64,000 nt of DNA from an uncultured Oscillospiraceae bacterium. Lineage in GTDB: Bacteria; Bacillota; Clostridia; Oscillospirales; Ruminococcaceae. The notes under the pieces were generated by a model. The model searched no databases. It was not told the origin of the DNA and saw only the letters and a program-made list of their open reading frames with translations. The stretch's first letter is position 1. The number at the start of each line of letters is the position of its first letter. The DNA is taken from positions 16,945 to 80,944 of the forward strand of contig CAJUSD010000015.1 of assembly GCA_910589145.1 (NCBI GenBank), in the 5' to 3' direction. Below, one piece after another: positions 58,014-64,000 of the stretch. A program made the position numbers and the translations under genes.

Positions 58014-58559
58014 CTATATTTTTTCTGCCAGCTCTGCGGCTCTCTGACATCCATCGGTCTTTTCAATATCACCCACCTTTAACACGCCAGGGACAAGCAC
58101 TTCCCCGATCAGGTTCCATTTGAGCAGGGCAGCGGAACGTTCCATTGGCTGGCGTATGCCGTCAAATACTGACAGATCGTCTTCCTCACAGCAAAGAATC
58201 AGACCATATTCTTTCCCTGAAATATCCTTGCCGCCAACTACAAAGGAAAACATTCTGTCAATCACGCCTTTGATCTGTGCAGGAATGGTGTACCAGTAAA
58301 CCGGCATGGTGAAAATAACAGCATCCGCCTCCAGAATAACTGGCGCGATCTGGTTGAAATCATCGTCAAAGCTGCATGCTTTGCCAGTCTTGTAACAGGT
58401 TTCACAGCCCCGGCATCCACCTACGCTGCGAAGGGCTGCGTCAAATCTGGTGACAGTGTGGCCCTTTTCTTCGGCAGCTTTGATAAACGCGTCTGTCATG
58501 GCAAAACTGTTCCCGTTTTTCCGGGGGCTTCCGGTGATAACTGCAATCTTCTTTCCCAT
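58014..58559 (-). CDS. Iron-sulfur flavoprotein-like NAD(P)H-dependent FMN reductase
   Basis: 181 residues, flavodoxin fold with GSPRKNGNSFAMTDAFIKAAEEKGHTVTRFD at the FMN phosphate loop and MPVYWYTIPAQIKGVIDRM. A compact cysteine set, GGCRGCETCYKTGKAC (C49, C52, C55, C62; C-x2-C-x2-C-x6-C), matches the [4Fe-4S] motif of archaeal/clostridial iron-sulfur flavoproteins. It probably moves electrons to quinones, peroxides or oxygen. Divergent from an HxlR regulator gene. Confidence 0.88.
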   Translation of the reverse strand: MGKKIAVITGSPRKNGNSFAMTDAFIKAAEEKGHTVTRFDAALRSVGGCRGCETCYKTGKACSFDDDFNQIAPVILEADAVIFTMPVYWYTIPAQIKGVIDRMFSFVVGGKDISGKEYGLILCCEEDDLSVFDGIRQPMERSAALLKWNLIGEVLVPGVLKVGDIEKTDGCQRAAELAEKI

Positions 58560-58609
58560 TGTCTGCTCTCCAATCTGTTTTTTGTTTTCAGGCGTATTGA
58601 CCTTCCCGC

Positions 58610-58690
58610 CTGCTGGTACTATAATTATATCAGCTATAAGCTCGGAATCAAGTACGCACTTTTAAGTTATATACTTACTTTTAGGAGAGT
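58610..58690. promoter_or_regulatory. Divergent control region with ACTTTTAAGT palindrome
   Basis: AAGTACGCACTTTTAAGT and TATACTTACTTTTA (58646-58682) contain an ACTTTTAAGT palindrome and repeated ACTT. The HxlR family binds AT-rich sites of this sort; the site lies just before the regulator's ribosome site. Confidence 0.4.
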
Positions 58691-58696
58691 GTAAAA

Positions 58697-59032
58697 ATGC
58701 CGGAACGCTGTATTTCTTCGGAATGTTTAAATGAAACCGGATTCGGCTATACTCTGTCCCTGATCAGTGGTAAATATAAAATGACCATCCTTTACGCCCT
58801 GATGGAATTCGGAGTTGTGCGCTTTAATGAGCTGAAACGGTACATTGGGGGAATTTCCTTTAAGACATTGAGTATCACTTTGAAAGAGCTGGAAGCGGAT
58901 CAGCTTGTCCATCGGGAAGAATACCCCCAGATTCCGCCCAAAGTGGAGTACAGCCTAACCGAACGGGGAAAATCTCTGATTCCCATTCTGGATGGTATGT
59001 GTGAATGGGGAGAGAAAAACTGTATTGGCTGA
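58697..59032 (+). CDS. HxlR family transcriptional regulator
   Basis: 111 residues, winged helix: LSLISGKYKMTILYALMEFGVVRFNELKRYIGGISFKTLSITLKELEADQLVHREEYPQIPPKVEYSLTERGKSL is a textbook HxlR domain. Cysteines at 5 and 10 near the N terminus are placed like the redox-sensing Cys of YodB/HypR. AGGAGAG precedes the ATG. It likely controls the divergent flavoprotein gene and itself. Confidence 0.94.
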   Translation: MPERCISSECLNETGFGYTLSLISGKYKMTILYALMEFGVVRFNELKRYIGGISFKTLSITLKELEADQLVHREEYPQIPPKVEYSLTERGKSLIPILDGMCEWGEKNCIG

Positions 59033-59064
59033 CATCAAACAGCCATAGAAAGTTCACAATTACT

Positions 59065-59093
59065 TTGGCGGCCTGAAATATTTGTATGATAAT
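59065..59093 (+). promoter_or_regulatory. Promoter of lipoprotein/SUKH operon
   Basis: TTGGCG (59065-59070), 17 bp, GATAAT (59088-59093). Confidence 0.6.
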
Positions 59094-59124
59094 ATAGCCT
59101 CAAATTATATAAAGAGGCAGTATT

Positions 59125-60021
59125 ATGTACCATATAAAAATAAATTCAATCATCATTTCTATTTTATGCTGTCTGGCTTTTGCAGGATGCCGCATAAACG
59201 CGGCAAACAATTCATCTAGCGGCTTGGTCAGTCAGGAAATTTCTTCGCCGATGTCAGCAGAATCGGAAGCAGTTTCATTATTGGACGGCCAGCTGGATAA
59301 AGAAGGGGACATAAGCCCGGAAAAAACGCCTTTGGAGCAGGCGGTTATATCTGCTGTCCTGGAACAGAACAGGGGGAAATACCTGCCTGGGGAATATCAG
59401 GGGGCAGGGTGTAAAATTTTTGAAACCTTTGAAGATGGGGACAAGCTGGCAGTATACGCCCTGATTGAATACATTGAATACGGTTTCATGGACGGCTGCT
59501 TTGTCAATGTCAGCGGAACCCGATCCCGCGTACTGCTGGACTTTCAGACGGAACAGGAATCCTATACTTTAACAGGATATACCGTTTTAGATTCGTCCTC
59601 TGGTTTGAGCGATATGGACCTTGAAGCATTGATGGCACCGCTGAAAGAAACAGGAAAAGACTATTTTTACACAGATGACGATTTTCACAAACTAAGGGAA
59701 CAGGTGAATGCAGATGCAAAGGAATACCTGAAATCCATCGGCAGGGAAGCAGAGGTGATTGACAGGGCTTCCCGTGAGAATGGCTTTTTGTCACTTTTGA
59801 ACGGCGATGCTTATCATATGCTGGTAAAGGACAGTGAAATTAGCTGTTATCCTGACTGGGAGGGAACACTGGAAAGGCTGGAAGATGGAGTACGATACAT
59901 TTATCAGGCGCATTTTGATGATGCTTCCAATAAAATCGAATATACCAAAAAGAACTATGATACCGGTGAAACTGTCAAAGAAATAACAGTTGATGCTGCG
60001 ACCGGGAAACGGATATTATAA
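59125..60021 (+). CDS. Putative lipoprotein of unknown function
   Basis: 298 residues. Signal peptide with lipobox AFAGC (C22). A Ser-rich linker follows, then an acidic alpha/beta region with QAVISAVLEQNRGKYLPGEYQGAGCKIFETFEDGDKLAVYALIEYIEYG, a cystatin-like or NTF2-like sheet by pattern. No family recognised. The next gene begins 22 bases after its stop with its own ribosome site; the two are likely cotranscribed. Confidence 0.8.
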   Translation: MYHIKINSIIISILCCLAFAGCRINAANNSSSGLVSQEISSPMSAESEAVSLLDGQLDKEGDISPEKTPLEQAVISAVLEQNRGKYLPGEYQGAGCKIFETFEDGDKLAVYALIEYIEYGFMDGCFVNVSGTRSRVLLDFQTEQESYTLTGYTVLDSSSGLSDMDLEALMAPLKETGKDYFYTDDDFHKLREQVNADAKEYLKSIGREAEVIDRASRENGFLSLLNGDAYHMLVKDSEISCYPDWEGTLERLEDGVRYIYQAHFDDASNKIEYTKKNYDTGETVKEITVDAATGKRIL

Positions 60022-60043
60022 AAACAAACGGGGGGGGGTAAAA

Positions 60044-61396
60044 ATGACAGAAAATCCATTTTTAGATGATCTGCGGGGGATGTGCCGCGCCGCGCTGGGA
60101 AGCTCCTGGACAGACAAACCCGCTGCCAGCATGGACGCACTGAAACAAATCTTATGGCTTCCCAAGGAGTTTTTAACCCTCTATGAAACCATCGGCAGTG
60201 AACCCGTCCTGTTGTTCCAGAATGATAAAGGCGGCTTTTTTCCGGCGGAAAAGGTGCATATGGATCCAAAAAAGGGGCGCTTTGGGCCGTTTTTCATCTA
60301 TTATCAGACTGGATACAGAGATTGTTGGGGTAAATTTTCCTATGCTGCTGACCATTTCCCGGAGAATAACGGAATTTTTGTATGGCGCAGTTCCATTAAA
60401 GGCTGGGAACAGATGTATGCTTACGAATCTGTCCATACACTCTGTGACGTCCTTTTGTCCCATGCGGGGGAGCAGCTTGCCACCCAGATGCCAAACTGCG
60501 CCTGGGTAAAGGTTCCCCTTGGCAGGGGAGAAGACCCGGATTTGTTCCTCACAGCCGCCCAACGCCTGGATATGACGCCAAGTAAAAGTATTTCTTACCG
60601 GCATTATGGTTATGCCTACGATGTGGAGAGGGGCCTGCTTCTGCAATATAATGACGACCTTCAAAAACGCTGCATGGTTTACAGCATAAAATCTTCTTCT
60701 CTGGAAGAAATAGGGGAAAAGTATCCTATTATTTGGCAGAAACGGGACGGGGAAAAGATTTTAGATCCCAAAACCTTCCTGCAAGACCCGCCGCCTGTGT
60801 CCTTTGGGGAAAAGCTGGAAATGCTGTCTGCGATTCTTTTGGGCAAACGTTCAATGTCCTTGCCAGCAGAAGCAGTGGAAAAGGCTGAGAAGCGGCTGGG
60901 GGTGGTTTTCCCGGAGGCTTTGCGGGAGTTTTACCTTCGGTTTGGCAAAGGCGGGAAATTGTTCAGCGAAAGCCTGCATTTTATCTATACTCCTGACAAG
61001 CTGGAATCCAATGGGGACAGGCTCATTTTGGCGGATGAAAACCAATATGTATGGCGATGGTGCCTGAATACGGCAACAGGGGAAATTGATTTGGATTTGG
61101 GCAATGGACAGTGGAGAAAGTGGGAGCTGAATTTAGAGGATACCGTAATTTGGCTGTTGGCATCCCAGGCAACCGAATTTCTGTCCCACGGCGGAAGAAC
61201 TATGACTAACTTGGACGACGAAAGCCGGGAGCTGTTCGCCCATTACTTCTATTTTTTGAGTGAAAAAGTGATAGCCAATCCCAAGCGGGGGCTGGTGGGT
61301 ATCCAGGATGAAGACGGTTTCTACATTATGGCGAGGTCAGCCGCCACATTGGAAAAACTGGAAACAGATTCCGGTATTGCCGTAGGAGAATTTTGA
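60044..61396 (+). CDS. SMI1/KNR4 (SUKH)-like protein, two domains
   Basis: 450 residues from the ATG at 60044, with a run of G seven to fifteen bases before it; an open frame from 59990 is unlikely. The C-terminal part (about 275-400) opens with LPAEAVEKAEKRLGVVFPEALREFYLRFGKGG, the SUKH signature; the N-terminal part has LPKEFLTLYETIGSEPVLLFQNDKGGF, a weaker copy. SUKH proteins are immunity proteins of polymorphic toxin systems or regulators. No toxin is next to it. Confidence 0.75.
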   Translation: MTENPFLDDLRGMCRAALGSSWTDKPAASMDALKQILWLPKEFLTLYETIGSEPVLLFQNDKGGFFPAEKVHMDPKKGRFGPFFIYYQTGYRDCWGKFSYAADHFPENNGIFVWRSSIKGWEQMYAYESVHTLCDVLLSHAGEQLATQMPNCAWVKVPLGRGEDPDLFLTAAQRLDMTPSKSISYRHYGYAYDVERGLLLQYNDDLQKRCMVYSIKSSSLEEIGEKYPIIWQKRDGEKILDPKTFLQDPPPVSFGEKLEMLSAILLGKRSMSLPAEAVEKAEKRLGVVFPEALREFYLRFGKGGKLFSESLHFIYTPDKLESNGDRLILADENQYVWRWCLNTATGEIDLDLGNGQWRKWELNLEDTVIWLLASQATEFLSHGGRTMTNLDDESRELFAHYFYFLSEKVIANPKRGLVGIQDEDGFYIMARSAATLEKLETDSGIAVGEF

Positions 61397-61415
61397 TGAA
61401 TGGATGTGCAGGACA

Positions 61416-61724
61416 ATGAAAGAAGTGATCCTCAGCAGCGACAACGAAGCAAAAATATACTTGGTTCCTGACACTGTGGCGGCTCATCTGGAAGATTACT
61501 GTCTGGATTTTTCGGTAGAATGGATTTGGGAAAATCCTTACGCTGCAAAATACAGGCAGAAAATGCGGGGTACAATAGTTGCAGTTTATACAGAAAAGGA
61601 TTTTATTGATTACCTGAACCAATGGGTTTTCCCGGAGCAGCCGTCAAAGCTGGTAATGGGACTTGGTTGTTCCTGCGGGGAAATCCCGGATGAATATAAA
61701 GACCGCCCGCAGTTCAATTTCTGA
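61416..61724 (+). CDS. Hypothetical protein downstream of SUKH gene
   Basis: 102 residues from the ATG at 61416; an ATG 12 bases earlier (61404) is also possible, neither with a strong ribosome site. Sequence: acidic with EVILSSDNEAKIYLVPDTVAAHLEDYCLDFSVEWIWENPYAAKYR and a CSCGEIPDEY near the end. No family known to me. Follows the SUKH gene by 19 bases, so it probably shares its transcript. Confidence 0.65.
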   Translation: MKEVILSSDNEAKIYLVPDTVAAHLEDYCLDFSVEWIWENPYAAKYRQKMRGTIVAVYTEKDFIDYLNQWVFPEQPSKLVMGLGCSCGEIPDEYKDRPQFNF

Positions 61725-61743
61725 AAGCAGGCAGCAGAGGGTT

Positions 61744-62514
61744 TTACTTCTGGTTAAATGCGGAATTTCCCGCATAGGGGAGGCATGGTTCCGCTAATTG
61801 GAATTCAAAGGCTTCCCTGTCTACAATGCCGACGGTTTTATCGCTGTCGTACAGCTTTAACAGGAATTCTGCCATCTGGCGGCTGGTGTGGTACACAGGG
61901 AAACGTTTATTATAATCGTATTCGCTGACATGGTTGGCGGTTTTGCCAAACCCGGTTTCGGTGGCGGCGGGAGCTAAAACCTTTGCCTTCATTTTACAAT
62001 GGGCTGCTTTTAATTCCTGCGCCAATCCTTCTGTAAAGGCGCTGACATAGAATTTTGATGCGCAGTATGTCACCGCATTGGGGACTATTGTATATCCGCC
62101 GCAGGAAGAAACATTGATAAGCTGTGTCCCTTCAACGTCCTTATAATGGTGGACAAACAGGGTGGAGAGTATTGTCAAAGCATTGATATTTAAAGCGAGG
62201 AGACTTTCAGTCCATGTTAAATCCTGTTCTGCGACAGAGATGTAACTGCCAATTCCTGCATTGTTTATCCAGGTTTCCAGCGGATAACCTTTCAGGCTTT
62301 CGTAGAATTGATGTACATTTTTTAATACAGATAAATCTGTATCCTTTATAATAACATCTGTTTCGGGACAGGATACAAGGATTTCTGCCCTTAATTGTTC
62401 CAAAAGGTCTTTGCGCCGGGCGGCAAGTATCAGGTTTTTGCCCCGCCCTGCAAAGGCCTTTGCTGTTTCATATCCAATGCCGGAGCTTGCGCCGGTAATG
62501 ACGGTGTATTTCAT
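61744..62514 (-). CDS. Short-chain dehydrogenase/reductase
   Basis: 256 residues, classical SDR: TGASSGIGYETAKAFAGRGKNLILAARR (NADP-type Arg at the end of strand two), NNAGIG, catalytic Ser in NVSSCGG, and YCASKFYVSAFTEGLAQEL (Y-x-x-x-K). The last residues are hydrophobic-poor, so it is cytosolic. Substrate unknown, possibly a lipid or sugar aldehyde. Convergent with the SUKH operon. Confidence 0.92.
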   Translation of the reverse strand: MKYTVITGASSGIGYETAKAFAGRGKNLILAARRKDLLEQLRAEILVSCPETDVIIKDTDLSVLKNVHQFYESLKGYPLETWINNAGIGSYISVAEQDLTWTESLLALNINALTILSTLFVHHYKDVEGTQLINVSSCGGYTIVPNAVTYCASKFYVSAFTEGLAQELKAAHCKMKAKVLAPAATETGFGKTANHVSEYDYNKRFPVYHTSRQMAEFLLKLYDSDKTVGIVDREAFEFQLAEPCLPYAGNSAFNQK

Positions 62515-62635
62515 TTATCATTCCTCCTTGATTTTAGGGTTATCACAAGTATATTCTGTTGAGTCTACTCCATGTCAAGAGGGGATGCGGGGTCAGAGAC
62601 GTTTTATAAAGAAGTATTCATAAATATTTCATGGC

Positions 62636-62672
62636 AAAAAACAAAGCCGGGAACCTGTATCAGATTCCCGGC
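62636..62672 (-). terminator. Terminator after PD-(D/E)XK remnant
   Basis: Minus strand: GCCGGGAA (62653 region pair 62646-62653 and 62665-62672) stem with TTTGTTTTTT after it. Confidence 0.82.
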
Positions 62673-62692
62673 CTTATGCTGGTTACAGCAGT

Positions 62693-63034
62693 TTATGCGC
62701 CTTGTTCGGTTTGCAATTTCTTTACTTCGTCAAGAGGGAGACCAGCGTACTCGGCAATCTTTTCGAGAGCCAGTGCCCCATCAGTTATCATACGGAGTGC
62801 GGCCTTGTTTTTCTCTGCTTTTGTGGCTTCTGCCCTTTCTTCCTGCCGCATATCTTCAATTACCTTACACATTTCGGATTTTCCTTCAAATACCTTGTAC
62901 GTTCTGCCATTAACTTGAAATTCATATCATCAGCATTGGTACAGTTAAAGTCGTGCATCAATTTCCCAATGTCTGAATCTCCCCGATATTCGCCATTGAC
63001 ATATAGTATGTGTATTAAAATTCCTTTTTCAAGC
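62693..63034 (-). pseudogene. 3' remnant of PD-(D/E)XK nuclease family transposase (Rpn-like)
   Basis: Minus strand from 63034: EKGILIHILYVNGEYRGDSD, IGKLMHDFNCTNADDMNFKL, MAERTRYLKENPK, then a frame change and EMCKVIEDMRQEERAEATKA up to LPLDEVKKLQTEQGA and a stop at 62693. The pattern YVNG-x-Y-x-G...LMHDFNCT is the end of Rpn/PD-(D/E)XK transposase proteins. The nuclease domain is missing: the integrase gene ends exactly where it should continue. Confidence 0.8.
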
Positions 63035-64000
63035 CTATTTTTTGTCCTTGTGTGTATCTTTTACAAAATCGTTAAGTTTTTCAGCCCCTTTTTGAATGCG
63101 TTCCGCCGACAGATGAGTATACACGTTCATAGTAGTTTGAAAATCAGAATGTCCTAAAAGTCCTTGTGCTGTTTTAACATCTATCCCGGCATCATAAAGG
63201 ATTGTAGCATATCCATGTCTTAAATAATGTGGCGATATGTCTAACCCCGTTTTCTTTCGATAAGAAATTATACCGTCCTGAACCCTGGTTTTTCGCAATG
63301 GGGTTTCTCCGCCAAAAAGAAAATGCTCCGGTTTCCCTTTGGGAAGCTTTTGGGCTAAGACGTCCAATAAAGGGATAATTCTGTTTCCCGCTTTTGTTTT
63401 GGGAGATTTTATTTTAGGCGTACATGCTTCATAATATATAGATTTAGTGATATGAATTACTTTATTCTTGTAATCTATATCTTTAAATTGAATTGCCAAG
63501 GCTTCACCTCTGCGGCATCCAGTATAAAGGATAAAGAGATAAAACAATCCAAAAGGCTTATCAATATTAGCTTTGACAATTTCAATTTCTTCTTCTGTTG
63601 GTGCCCGTTTGGGATTCCTTTTTAGACCTTTTGGAATGCCTACCTGTTCAGACGGATTTGTAGAAATTATATCTTTTATTACTGCATAGGTAAAAATCAT
63701 ATGAGCGATGTTCAAGTGAGCTGTTACCGTTTGAGCAGAAAAGCATTGATTTAATGCAAGATACTTTATAAATTTATCAACATCGGACGGTGCAATATCT
63801 TTGATATAATCCCCTTCAAAATAATCTAAAACTCTTTTGAAGGGCTTTGTATAGGCATTAACCGAATTATACGCCAACGTTTTAAAATGTTCCTCTCTCC
63901 ACTCCCAAGCAACATCTGAAAACAGCGGCCCACGTTCTTTTGCTTCATGGTACTCCAAAATCTTCTGATTAACTTCACGTTCAGACCTTCCCCTAAATGC
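63035..64000 (-). CDS. Tyrosine recombinase / integrase (5' end outside window)
   Basis: The frame is open to base 64000, so residues before GRSEREVNQKILEYHEAKERGPLF lie outside. A SAM-like N-terminal core-binding domain (about FKTLAYNSVNAYTKPFKRVLDYF) is followed by the catalytic domain: Arg in TGCRRGEALAI, H-x-x-R in SPHYLRHGYATILYDAGIDV, H in LLGHSDFQTTMNVYTHLS with the Tyr nucleophile. It is of the phage/conjugative-element kind. It most likely marks the edge of an integrated element beyond the right end. Confidence 0.93.
   Translation of the reverse strand, partial: AFRGRSEREVNQKILEYHEAKERGPLFSDVAWEWREEHFKTLAYNSVNAYTKPFKRVLDYFEGDYIKDIAPSDVDKFIKYLALNQCFSAQTVTAHLNIAHMIFTYAVIKDIISTNPSEQVGIPKGLKRNPKRAPTEEEIEIVKANIDKPFGLFYLFILYTGCRRGEALAIQFKDIDYKNKVIHITKSIYYEACTPKIKSPKTKAGNRIIPLLDVLAQKLPKGKPEHFLFGGETPLRKTRVQDGIISYRKKTGLDISPHYLRHGYATILYDAGIDVKTAQGLLGHSDFQTTMNVYTHLSAERIQKGAEKLNDFVKDTHKDKK

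Noticed and set aside
62702..63157. 151-codon plus-strand frame
   Set aside because: It is antisense to the transposase remnant and the end of the integrase gene.
1..64000. CRISPR arrays, tRNA and rRNA genes
   Set aside because: I saw no regularly spaced repeats and no clover-leaf or rRNA-like sequence while reading both strands; a tRNAscan or Rfam run could still find something I missed.

Overview
The window looks like a chromosomal segment of an anaerobic, endospore-forming Firmicute of the class Clostridia, probably near the Oscillospirales (Ruminococcaceae-type). The complete spoIIIAA-AH operon shows a spore former. The order yqhY-nusB-xseA-xseB-ispA-dxs-tlyA-nadK-argR-recN is the usual Clostridia/Bacilli housekeeping block, and the T-box, lysine riboswitch, TTGACA/TATAAT promoters with 17-bp spacers and GGAGG ribosome sites fit a low-to-mid GC Gram-positive. 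Genus is inference only.

Layout. 1-5.0 kb: end of a LOTUS-domain protein, htpG, an acetyltransferase and a three-gene minus-strand unit with an ACT protein. 5.0-9.6 kb: metallo-beta-lactamase-fold hydrolase plus a two-subunit ABC exporter. 10-20.4 kb: accessory genes (AlkZ-like winged-helix protein, HAD phosphatase, DUF624 and SpoIIM-like membrane proteins, a four-repeat PepSY lipoprotein, a split chromate transporter, a GH36 alpha-galactosidase). 20.8-41.4 kb: pepA, spoIIIA operon, the yqhY-to-recN block, and tyrS behind a T-box. 41.7-44 kb: small accessory genes and gene remnants. 44.2-48.3 kb: minus-strand asd-dapA-dapB-ACT lysine/threonine operon behind a lysine riboswitch. 48.5-62.5 kb: queA and mixed accessory genes, including a RelB/PIN toxin-antitoxin pair, birA, a redox flavoprotein/HxlR pair and a SUKH-type protein. 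62.7-64 kb: a decayed PD-(D/E)XK transposase and a tyrosine recombinase running off the end, probably the edge of an integrated element outside the window.

How the genes work together. The spoIIIA proteins build the mother-cell side of the feeding-tube complex. The nusB-recN block covers RNA metabolism, DNA repair, isoprenoid precursors (ispA, dxs) and NADP supply. The asd/dap genes feed diaminopimelate for wall and spore cortex and are shut off by lysine.

Most unusual material is in the spacers: (i) a family of composite dispersed repeats with hairpins whose arms show compensatory changes between copies; (ii) a ~230-bp MITE-like element with perfect terminal and internal inverted repeats; (iii) remnants of an Uma2 gene, a CopG-type antitoxin, an IS5-type transposase and a PD-(D/E)XK transposase; (iv) nearly identical promoter cores in front of a toxin-antitoxin operon and the following methyltransferase gene; (v) a long-range hairpin leader in front of yqhY-nusB. 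I did not see a multi-gene system that is clearly new. The covarying repeats and the shared toxin-antitoxin/methyltransferase promoter are the best leads.
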